From: Nageia nagi
Lineage: Eukaryota > Pinophyta
Direction: 5' to 3'
DNA length: 64,000 nt
Assembly: GCA_050084985.1 (NCBI GenBank)
Contig: JBITNC010000001.1
Span: 22,134,001-22,198,000 of the forward strand
Positions 1-8,750 of this stretch are shown one piece after another. The position numbers and the translations under genes were made by a program. The stretch's first letter is position 1; the number at the start of each line of letters is the position of its first letter. The notes beneath the pieces are model-generated. The model saw only the letters and a program-made list of their open reading frames with translations, ran no database searches and had not been told where the DNA came from.

Positions 1-668
1 GAATTTGGTCTTCTTCACTCTACTGAATCTCTATGAGAATCAAATAGTGTTATTTGGTGAAGGTGAAGATTGTCGAATGTTGACATCAGCATATGGATGA
101 CTCATGAATTAACTGAAAAGCATGTGCAAAGATTATGCAAAAGACTCTATCCTTATGTGAAAAGCATAAATATTCTACAAATTGTTCAATGCTTATGTAA
201 AAAATAATATTTATGTGGTGGTATAAGGCATTATACGATGAGGAACAACTTTATGCGTACATTTCAAAGCTTATGTGATAGAATCAAAGCTTATGTGAAG
301 AAGCAAGACTTACATGGAGAGACTTATGTAGACAATAGAGGTCTAATGCAGAAGATTTAGTGCTGACATGCATGAAAGAGGTATGTACTAAAGTTTAATG
401 GCAGTTTAAGTGATTAGTATGCAAGCTATAGTATCATGGTAAGTTAATGTGATTTAGACACCATGGAGATTGTATCAGAGCCATGTTTAGTAAATCATTT
501 ATTGTCATACTAAATTAGAAGTGGACATATGAAGTTAATGATAAGATGTAGATGTATAACTATCGATAACATGTTTGTAAGGTTTAATGCAGTCGAAATC
601 AAATAATTAGTGAGATTAACAAATGAGGAAGTTGAAAAGTCTATTACAATGGAAGCTAAAGTTTAAGG
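1..668. other. No gene recognised
   Basis: AT-rich sequence with a loosely repeated AGCTTATGTGA-like phrase between about 130 and 340. No frame stays open for a useful length and no protein motif is recognisable. It could be the eroded interior of an old transposon. Confidence 0.5.
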
Positions 669-1796
669 CACTACTACACATAACCAACTTTGCATAACAC
701 CATGCATCAATCCATAGTATTATTTTTTTAAAAACAATTGTATAAATCATGACATATCAATTGATGCTAAGGGTATTGTCAACAAAACATCATTTTTTGC
801 ATCAATTATAATATCATGCATTGCATAATATATCAATGTTTTGAGCATCATATATTTGACATTATATGAGACATATAAAGTGTCATTTATAGCATCAAAA
901 TAACATGATGCAAGGGATGATGAAGATTTCTTATTTGCATCATTCATCTTATCAAAAAATTAATGTGTCTTCTCTGTGCTTTCATATTTTGCATACATAT
1001 TTACCAGGGCATTCACAACCACAACATTCAATAAAAAATTGATTTTAAAGAGTCTTTGATGTATATATAAATCCTTTTGTAAATCTCTTAGTTTGGTGCA
1101 TGTTTTGAGGATGTTAGGAAAGGTGAATTCATCTGATTGGACTACTATTGGTGTTTATTGCATTTGGTGAAATGGTTTCAATGCCTGTTGAGGAAAGCCA
1201 TGTATTTGGTAACCTTAAATTATCATATTCCATGAGAAGATGTGTCGTTTGATCATAGAGTCAAAAACTTCATGAGTGTTACCAAACTTCGCAAGCATCT
1301 ACCAAAGTTTGCAGGTGGTTGAATCATGCAATGTACATTTTGCTTATTACAAAATATAAATACACACTACTCTCTACATTCTTCAACATGTCTTCAGCTC
1401 CCATAGATCTGCATCGCTAAAAATGTCCTTTTAAAGGGAAAGCTCCTTCATTCCCTCATCAATGGCATCATACCCACCATTAAAAATTGATCATCGATCA
1501 AGGGAACGCATCGATAGTCGATAGGAGATCATGTCATGATCCATGTGCATGATCTGTACATTTTTTTCTAGTCTTTATTTTACTTAATGCGTGTTTGATG
1601 CAATCAATATGTCAACCAGTATGTCAATTTATACATCAAATAATATGTCAACCAATGCGTCAACCAATACATCAAAAAAATTGATTTTATATAGATTGAT
1701 GTAGTCATACCAAACAATTATGCATCTTATGTCATGGCATAAAAATGTGATTTTATGACATATGGTATAAAGCAAAATCGCTAAAATGTAGTAGTG
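669..1796. mobile_element. Non-autonomous CACTA (EnSpm) element
   Basis: The left end is CACTACTACA and the right end is its exact inverse, TGTAGTAGTG. Similarity continues inward for about 35 bp (left ...CCAACTTTGCATAACACCATG; the right end read inward has GCGATTTTGC then ATACCATATG). A 3-bp target duplication AGG lies immediately outside both ends (666-668 and 1797-1799). CACTA termini plus a 3-bp TSD define the CACTA/EnSpm superfamily. The 1,128-bp interior has many short ATGTCAACC/GCATCAAT-type repeats, as expected of subterminal repeats, and no transposase, so the element depends on a partner elsewhere. Confidence 0.8.
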
Positions 1797-1864
1797 AGGG
1801 TAAAGTGTGAATGAGGGAGTTATAGAGACCATTTAAGAGGAAGTTGAAGATGAAGGGTTATTAT

Positions 1865-2540
1865 TGTTGATACCATTTGTAGTGTGTAAAAGGAAAGAGA
1901 TTGTAAGAATGAAGTTATCATGAAAGCTTGGAGGAGAGATAGAGCATAGTGTAGTCAACATGGTGTATGTATACTTAAAGATCAAAGAAGTGCTACTTAA
2001 GTTTATGATCAGTAAGGACGTAGAAGCTAAATGGATATGTCAGAGTTGGGTGAGAGAGCTTGAGAAGACTACCGTTGAAGAACAAATAGCAATAGATTGG
2101 TAATGTGGGAAGGACATTGGCTATGAGGACTAATTACATATTTCTTCCAAAGAGAGTTGGATGATAAAGTTTGGTGAGCTAAAGATTAGAGAAGGCTTTA
2201 TGAACAAAAAAGGTATTTTGATGTCAAACTTGTAAATTGATTTTAAGTCCAAGTTGGTGCTTGGTATAAGGATTAATGCTCCTTTCGGTTGGTGCCAATA
2301 AAGGTGTGTAAAGTTGCTACTTTACAAGGGATGGATTTGGATGGGAGTACAAACAATCATTTTTGGATATGTAGCCAAATTGGTGAACCTTGTTACATAT
2401 TGTGTTATGTGATGCTTCTTGAATATGCCTAGTCTATTTTGTTATAATTTTTTGTTCCATTATTTCAAGTGCTTTGGCTTAAAGAAAAAAAGTATAACAC
2501 ATTGATTCACCCCCTTCTCAGTGTCATTATGTGACTAACA
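1865..2540 (-). mobile_element. Solo LTR-like copy, TGTTG/CAACA family (copy C)
   Basis: On the minus strand this begins TGTTAGTCACATAATGACACTGAG, followed by a G-rich GGGGGTGAATCA block. It then carries the same AGGTTCACCAA-TTGGCTACAT segment, CCAATCC/CCATCC-AAATC segment and AAGTAGCAACTTTACAC segment seen in the copies at 4767-7510 and 44654-46632. The distal end is placed at ATCAACA (1865), matching the CAACA terminus of the other copies. I could not find a matching 5-bp target duplication, so the distal border is tentative. Confidence 0.5.
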
Positions 2541-3935
2541 TATTTTAGTAATTTTCCCATCAATTATCTTTTTAGATGAGGGTGGAGAGATATTTCCTCT
2601 AAGAATGGTACATATCATAAGAGATACAAGTCTTTATATGGAAGGAAATTTTCAAATGCATTTATGATTCTTATGCAGTTGTATTAATTCACCACCCATG
2701 GCAGTAGGAGTATCATACATGGTCCATCCCTTCATATATATATTTAGGTATTTAAGCACATTATAGTTTGTAGTTGTCTTGTTGTATAAGTGGTTTGAGT
2801 ATTATAATCCATTTTGGGACTAATAAGAACCTATGGTCTAAGGGTGAATCCTTAGGTAGTTGCATGGACATATCTCGTTGGTCTAGGAGGAATCGATAAG
2901 ACTAAAGGATTATCATGAGATTGAGTAACAATTTTGGTGTTAGGATAAATGATGGGCATGAGCTTATGTGAAAATATATTTTATATTAATCAAAACCATT
3001 AGTTTATTTGTTAAATCTCAAATAGTTTGATATGATAATTTTAATTCATGCTTTGATTAATTTTCATGTTTTTAAAGGTTAAAAAAAAAACATACATAAT
3101 AAATGTACATCTAATTACATGGGATAAGCAAGATTATAAGAAAAAAAAAGTGCTCAAGGGATTATTCTTATCGATAATTTAATCTTGATATCATATTGAC
3201 AAAGTCTCCATGCTATTAAGGGTGCCTTATTTAACCCTCTATTATTGATCAAGACTGGAATTGAGTTGTCCCATTATGAATTCTAGGTCAATATCAACTT
3301 GAAACATGATATTGTAGGTCAACATTAACCTAAAATGTATGATATTTTGAGTTAAAACTTCTTCTTGATTATCCTTGAAACTAAAATATTTCCTTTTCCA
3401 TTATTGCTACCCATCTAACAATGCTTTAATCTTGAATTCTAACATGACTTTCCATTTGCAATTTAAAGTGGTTTTGTAAACCTTCTAAATTAATGATGTT
3501 AGACATGACTTAAAGCTATGTTTTTTGAGCTTGTTGATTTTTTTTGTTTTCATCAAAATGGGATGTTCTTTTGATCAATAAGGTCATAATAATGTCCCTT
3601 AATTTGTGATATTTTTTCAATGTGTGGCTACTATTTATGCAATAGTCACAAAATTCTTCAAAACCATATCTCCCAAGAACACCATTAAGAAATATGTGTT
3701 ATCTTGTGAAAGATAAATCAATGATTTTTCCCTCAATCAATCAATGTATTCAAAATAGAACCAAACTTGCTTGAAAATATGTATACTTAATATTGATTGA
3801 ATTGTTTCTTTCTTCTTTTCTAGATTTCTAAGTTACTACTTTTCTTTTTGTCGGTAAATTTTTTATACTTTTAACACTTTAGCATTCATGAGTTGAATGT
3901 TTTGTTAGTTAATTCTACACGTTGTGTGTGGTGTT
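2541..3935. other. No gene recognised
   Basis: AT-rich noncoding sequence with many stops on both strands. I see no terminal repeats, RNA gene or protein motif. Confidence 0.5.
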
Positions 3936-4455
3936 GTTTAACTAGGGGACTAATCGGCCCCTTGACAACCTAACAACTCTTGACAACTTTTGATATACTT
4001 TTGTCGGTGAATTCATTTTTTTGACATTCCAAGCATATTTGTGAAGTTAATATTTTACAATAACTTCACAAATATATGACTAAAAAAAGTTAAATATAAA
4101 TTTTGGAATGTATGATGGGGAACAAAACGTAGATGTATTGGTTCAGATATTAGAAATTGAATCCAACGATTCGAATTTGAATATTTAGAATATCATTTTA
4201 AAAAACTTTTGATCAATGTATTCTAAAACTTAATTTATTTTCATCAATTTTTTTTATATATTTATGTTGCAAATATGTTTTTACATATTAACATCTAGAA
4301 TACTTCTACGAGAAAACAAAATTATTAACGTATTTGCTAAAAATACTTCACGAATATATCGAATGAAAGAAAAAAAACAAAAACAATGAAAAAAATGCAC
4401 AAATGTAAGAAGTGTGAGGTTGTCCGAGGGAATTAGTCCCCTTCCGTACTTAAAC
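3936..4455. mobile_element. Possible TIR element (MITE-like)
   Basis: The left flank reads GTTTAACTA then GGGGACTAAT, then CTTGACAACCTAACA. The right flank read inward gives GTTTAAGTA, GGGGACTAAT and GGACAACCTCACA in the same order. The interior contains a perfect 15-bp inverted repeat (4035-4049 with 4061-4075, arms ATATTTGTGAAGTTA). I cannot find a matching target duplication, so the exact ends and superfamily are unknown. It lies directly upstream of the dioxygenase promoter. Confidence 0.35.
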
Positions 4456-4552
4456 AATATGCCTTATTTGTGCTATATGTAAATCCTTAAATCTGTGGGG
4501 ATTGTCCTTTCATCAGCTTTATCTCATTTCTTGGTTTGCTTCCCCAAGGCGA

Positions 4553-4558
4553 CACGTG
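4553..4558 (+). promoter_or_regulatory. G-box (CACGTG) upstream of the dioxygenase gene
   Basis: CACGTG inside GACACGTGGC, about 70 bp upstream of the TATA box. ACGTGGC is the core bound by bZIP factors (ABRE/G-box class). Its position in a proximal promoter makes it a reasonable regulatory site; function is inferred. Confidence 0.4.
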
Positions 4559-4623
4559 GCAGTGCAATCACAATCTGATATCAATACCCTGTAGAGGGGT
4601 AGGCATGATCCAACGACTCATTT

Positions 4624-4634
4624 CTATATAAAAT
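4624..4634 (+). promoter_or_regulatory. TATA box of the dioxygenase gene
   Basis: CTATATAAAAT is a textbook plant TATA box about 100 bp upstream of the ATG at 4726. A transcription start about 30 bp downstream (near 4655-4665) would leave a 5' leader of roughly 60-70 bases. The good fit supports 4726 as the original start codon, far upstream of the bulk of the coding sequence because of the inserted LTR. Confidence 0.55.
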
Positions 4635-4664
4635 ATGTAGACCATTATTGAATACAGCATAGAA

Positions 4665-4718
4665 ATGCGTATCCACTTTGGGTTCTCCTACTCTGTATTA
4701 GGTTTATACAGCTGCTAG
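4665..4718 (+). CDS. Possible 17-codon upstream ORF
   Basis: An ATG at 4665 opens a 17-codon frame ending with TAG at 4716-4718, eight bases before the dioxygenase ATG and in a different frame. If transcription starts just downstream of the TATA box this would be in the leader and could damp translation. It may equally lie upstream of, or at, the transcription start, in which case it is meaningless. Confidence 0.2.
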   Translation: MRIHFGFSYSVLGLYSC

Positions 4719-6362
4719 AAAAATTATGGGTAAGTTTTATGTGAGAGCCATTGGAAGTGTCAAGAGTGTTGTACTTCGAGTGACACTGAGAGGGGGGGGT
4801 GAATCAGTGTATAAAAATTAATCAATTTAAGCTTCTTGAATAAAGACAGATTAAAAGCCAGAGAAAATTGAGCAAGCACAACAAGTACATCACACAACAC
4901 CAGATATAACGAGGTTCACCAGATTGGCTACATCCCCGAAAATGACTTCTTGGACTCCAATCCAAATCTAGCCATTAAAGAAAGCTTACAGAATCACAGC
5001 ACCAACTGTGAAGGGTAGCACCAACTACCACTTTAAAATAGCAACACCTACTGCTTGGAGCACCAACTCCAGCTATCAAGCACCCACTTGATACAACATT
5101 CAAAAAGGAGGAAAGAATACAGTTCTAGAAGACCCTTAATGGTCTAGCTCTAATGTTCACTGTTTTATCTCTGCACACAGCTCCAAAGTGACACACTTAA
5201 ACAATCACACTCTTATCTGCATATTCGTTTGCTCACTTCACGTTCTCCTGATACTCCCCTCTTCCACCCTATTACCTCCACGACCGCTCTTCTCTCAACA
5301 CTCCTCTCCTCTTTCATGCTCTTACCGCCTCTTTCACACTTCTCTACTCGCATGTTTTTACTTCATCTACAATCCATGGTGCAGATTCCCTTAGAAGATC
5401 CAAATAAATCTCCAAAAAGTAAATGATTTACACAACAAGCAAACCAATGGAAGAATAACCTTTTTTAACACACTTTATTTTATTCTTCTGAATCTGCACT
5501 GCCTTTTTCCAGGTCTATTACAATAGCTCATATAGCCAAGAGAAAACTTGCACTTCCAGAAAATCACGAACTATCCAAAAACTCGTACTTACTAAAAATA
5601 GAAACTTTCCAAAAATAGACAAATGGAAACTTTCTAAAAATAGAAAGGTCCTCAGATCATGGCCAAACTGGGCATGCAAGCTTAGTTAACAAGGACTAAA
5701 GGAACTCTTACTTATTATCTTAAACAAACTCTTACAACAAAAGATATTAAAGTCTACTTATTGAAAAATCCTGAAAACTGACACTAAAAGCTAATTTTGA
5801 GGCACTAAACGATGGATTTAGGTCAATCGGAAAACTTTCCGTTTGGATGCATGCCTCCCATAGGAGGTTGTTACCGCATGATAAAAACCCATATCTAGCT
5901 CTCCTCAAAATTTCAAGACGATCCGACAGTCGGATCAAAAGTTATGAACATTTTACGGTGCATCAATCCACACTTCACGTACTTTCCTGCAACCGTTACA
6001 CATCAAGAAAACTGTTATACATCAAGAAAACCCCTCACGAAACTGTTCCTGTCATCACATGTTATCAAAAACAAACTGAAAAGGAATCTTTATTTGTAAC
6101 TGCTCTTGCATTAAGAGAGTTCACTATCTGAGACTGCAACTGCTGTAGCTGATGAATGCTCCTCTTGCTCAAACAGAGTTGTTCAGACAAGTGTAGCTCT
6201 TTCTCCACTGATTCCGGAGATTTGACAGTATCTGATTATTTCTGATAATCCCGGACTCTTTTCTTCTTCATAATGGTAGTTTTGGGTTTCTCTTGCCTTA
6301 GTTCCGGAGTCTCTTTCTACAGCCTAGAGCAATTGACTAGCTTACCGGATGTTTATTGTATA

Positions 6363-6918
6363 CACCATGATGTCATCATCTCCGGACTCCGAAAGAGAGT
6401 TCCAAGGTATCTTCGTGACCTTCCAGACTTTTCAACACCAACTGTTAACGTCATCTTCTCCGGACTCTGCAAGTAGAGTAAAACGCTTCCCGCGATGTCC
6501 ACACCATGATGTCATCATCTTCGGACTTCGGAAGAGAGTTCCAAGGTATCTACGTGGCCTTCCGGACTTTTCAACACCAACTGCTAACATCATCTTCTCC
6601 GGACTCCGGAAGTAGAGTAAAACGCTTCCCGTGATGTCCACACCATGATGTCATCATCTCCGGACTTCGGAAGAGAGTTCTAAGTTATCTGCGTGGCCTT
6701 CCGGACTTTCCAACACCCACTGCTAACGTCATCTTCTCCGGACTCCGGAAGTAGAGTAAAACGCTTCCCGTGATGTCCACACCATGATGTCATCATCTCC
6801 GGACTTCGGAAGAGAGTTCCAAGTTAACTGCGTGGCCTTCCGGACTTTCCAACACCCACTGCTAACGTCATCTTCTCCGGACTCCGGAAGTAGAGTAAAA
6901 ACGCTTCCTGTGATGTTC
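6363..6918. repeat. 139-bp tandem repeat, four copies
   Basis: CACCATGATGTCATCATC recurs at 6363, 6502, 6641 and 6780, exactly 139 bp apart. Each unit contains CCGGACTTCGGAAGAGAGTT, a GGCCTTCCGGACTTT phrase and CTCCGGAAGTAGAGTAAAACG. The units differ by only a few bases, so the expansion is much younger than most elements in the window. It lies wholly inside solo LTR copy A and is not obvious in copies B or C. Confidence 0.9.
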
Positions 6919-7052
6919 GGACTTTTATCTCTGGACTTTTATCTTCGGACTTTTCTCTCCGAACTTTTATCTCCGGACTTTTATCTCCGGACTTTTATCT
7001 CCGACTTTTCTCTCCGAACTTTTATCTCCGGACTTTTATCTCCGGACTTTTA
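6916..7052. repeat. 15-bp tandem repeat (TCTCCGGACTTTTAT)
   Basis: About nine imperfect copies of a 15-bp unit follow the 139-bp array directly. The unit shares the CCGGACTTTT core with the longer repeat, so the two probably arose from the same seed sequence by slippage. Confidence 0.85.
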
Positions 7053-7122
7053 TTCACCCCTTGTTGACCTCATCATCTCCGGAACCCGGTTTCATTCAAA
7101 AATGTGAACGTTGTTCTCCCCG

Positions 7123-7130
7123 TGACGTCA
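7123..7130. promoter_or_regulatory. TGACGTCA palindrome (bZIP/TGA-type site), first copy
   Basis: A perfect 8-bp TGACGTCA palindrome in the distal part of solo LTR copy A. TGACG elements bind plant TGA/bZIP factors. A second copy lies 192 bp further on. LTRs carry promoter elements, so a role is plausible but unproven. Confidence 0.35.
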
Positions 7131-7314
7131 TCTTCATGCTTTCGGAATGCTCTACTCACTTTCTCCGGAACTCGATTTTTTTTTCATAACTATGCTTTTA
7201 TCATTTTATTCGGAACGCTTAATCTACTGACTCCGGCCTTTTTAATTACCCCTTGCTGACCTCATCATCTCCGGAACCCGGTTTCATTCAAAAATGTGAA
7301 CATCGTTCTTCCCG

Positions 7315-7322
7315 TGACGTCA
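7315..7322. promoter_or_regulatory. TGACGTCA palindrome, second copy
   Basis: Same 8-bp palindrome in the duplicated block of solo LTR copy A, about 190 bp before the interrupted coding sequence resumes at 7511. Confidence 0.35.
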
Positions 7323-8036
7323 TCTCTTCCGGAACGCTTTATTTACTAACCCCGGCTTCTTAATTCCCCTTTGCTGACCTCATCACTTCCAGGATCCGGT
7401 CTTTACTAAAACGTGACTGTCTTATCCTTCTTGCTGACCTCATCACTTCCGGGATCCGGCCTTTACCAAAAACACGTGTTGACAACAATGACAAGCGCAC
7501 ATCCTCAACAAAGAGTTTAATCGACCGAGGCTTGAAAGAAATTCCTGAGGCTTACATTCATCCAGAGAATGAGCGACCAACTGCTACTCCAATTTACTCT
7601 GAAAGCATTCCGCTCATAGATCTGCAGGGCCTCCATAGCCCCAACAGACCAGATATTGTGAACGCCATTAGCAAAGCTTGTCAGGACTGGGCTTCTTCCA
7701 GGTTAAAACCCTTCTTCTCTTCTCATTCAATTTCTTAGAAGTTTATTCAATTTGTTAGAAGTTTAAGGGAAATTAATGTTAATTTGGATCAGGTCATCAA
7801 TCGTGGTGTTTCGGAGAGGGTGATAGAGAAAATGGTGGCAGCTCATCACCGTTTTTTTGAGCTGCCAGAGGTGGAAATGGCCAAGTTCATTGCGGAAGAC
7901 CATCTGAAGCCTGTTGTGTGTGGCACCAGCTTCACGTAAAGAATGAAAAGGTTCTCAACTGGAGGGATTTCCTCAGGGTTATTATTCCGAGAACAATTGA
8001 TCCCCAAATTGTGGAATGTTGGCCTGAAGTTATTAG

Positions 8037-8116
8037 GCAAGTAATTTCTGATTCGTTAAAGTAAACAAATTGGATTACTGATTGTGATAATTCGTACCAT
8101 GGAATTTTGATTGCAG
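8037..8116 (+). other. GC-AG intron 2 of the dioxygenase gene
   Basis: Exon 2 ends ...GTTATTAG and the intron opens GCAAGTAA, the strong AG|GCAAGT consensus of GC-AG introns; it closes TTGCAG. Joining gives ATT AG|G TAT GCA, which keeps the family reading frame (IRYAALEYAAEVKKLAL). The nearby GT at 8041 would break the phase. Introns 1 (7702-7792) and 3 (8429-8501) are ordinary GT-AG introns. Because the gene has other indels, a GT donor at 8041 plus a lost base cannot be fully excluded. Confidence 0.65.
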
Positions 8117-8750
8117 GTATGCAGCTCTGGAATACGCGGCTGAAGTGAAAAAGCTTGCCCTGCACCTTTTCTCTGCTTTGTCAGAAAGCCTTGGAGTTCC
8201 TGTACATTACAGAACATGAGGAGTTATGGGCAGTTACTGTTGAATTACTATCCTCCATGCGCAAAATCAGACGTGACATTTGGTGTGCGTGGGCATTCCG
8301 ACGTCAGTTTGTTAAGAATTCTTTTACAAGACGATGTGGGAGGACTTCAGGTTTCACACCAGGGGAGGTGGGTTGCTGTGCACCCCATTCCCAACGCATT
8401 TCTGATTAATGTAGCAGATATGTTGCAGGTACTTCGCCTATAATTTTTAGATGGATTTTGGCTTCATGCCTAGAAAGTATTTGAACTAAATTTTTCTGCA
8501 GGTGTTGAGCAATGGAAGATTTCAGAGCGTAGAGCATCGTGCTGTTCTAAGCGACAATCGCGTACGAATATCGATTCCGTTCTTTTGTTCTGCGGAGTAT
8601 TGGACCTTGATCAGGCCTCTCCCTGAGATCATCAATGAGAATAACCCACCAAAGTACAGATCGTTTACCTGCGGGGATTATATGACCCATTTCTATAACA
8701 AATTCCTTGCTGGGAAGGCTTACAACTTGGACTTCGCAAAATTAAGCTAA

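Larger units (their letters stand above)
7057..7480. repeat. Four dispersed CTGACCTCATCA repeats
   Basis: A CCTTGCTGACCTCATCA phrase followed by TCCGGAACCCGG or its variant GGGATCCGG starts near 7059, 7251, 7371 and 7431. The first two copies run together for about 70 bp and include the TGACGTCA site. They form the last block of solo LTR copy A. Confidence 0.75.
4767..7510 (+). mobile_element. Solo LTR, TGTTG/CAACA family (copy A), inside the dioxygenase gene
   Basis: A 2,744-bp insertion starts TGTTGTACTTCGAGTGACACTGAG and ends CATCCTCAACA. It is flanked by perfect 5-bp duplications AAGAG (4762-4766 and 7511-7515). TG...CA ends with a 5-bp TSD are the LTR retrotransposon signature. No gag, pol, PBS or second LTR is visible, so it is a solo LTR. 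After the start comes a G-rich AGGGGGGGGTGAATCAGTG block, then AGGTTCACCAGATTGGCTAC and repeated AGCACCAACT phrases shared with copy B (44654-46632). The distal half has expanded tandem repeats (6363-7480) and is visibly richer in G and C than the surrounding DNA. Confidence 0.88.
4726..8750 (+). pseudogene. 2-oxoglutarate/Fe(II) dioxygenase gene (DMR6-like, DOXC type), LTR-disrupted
   Basis: A plant soluble 2OG dioxygenase (DOXC class; enzymes of hormone, phenolic and specialised metabolism). Exon 1 is 4726-4766 plus 7516-7701, split by a solo LTR. Exon 2 is 7793-8036, exon 3 is 8117-8428 and exon 4 is 8502-8750 (TAA). Discounting the LTR and one AAGAG, MGKFYVRAIGSVK reads in frame into SLIDRGLKEIPEAYIHPE, the usual family N-terminus. 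The iron ligands are present: His at 8294 and Asp at 8300 (HSD in GVRGHSD), His at 8535 (VEHRAV). The 2OG-binding RxS (RIS) is at 8565-8573. Other family blocks seen are IPLIDL, LNYYPPC, LLQDDVGGLQV and PIPNAF. Three apparent one-base deletions break the frame: near 7690 (TGGGCTTCTTCCAG, where the family has WGFFQ), near 7935 (TTCACGTAAAG) and near 8205. Counting these, about 344 residues are expected, normal for the family. The exact substrate cannot be read from sequence. Confidence 0.9.

Noticed and set aside
5188-6131. Open stretches of 60-95 codons inside solo LTR copy A
   Set aside because: They overlap each other on both strands, match no family and fall in a sequence defined as an LTR by its ends and duplications.
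6432-7107. Open frames across the CCGGAC tandem arrays
   Set aside because: They exist because the 139-bp and 15-bp units happen to lack stops in some frames. The peptides are simple repeats with no recognisable fold.
7488-7520. ATG at 7488 as the dioxygenase start
   Set aside because: It opens only ten codons before a TAA, is out of frame with the gene and lies inside the terminal sequence of the solo LTR, which is shared with copy B at 46.6 kb.
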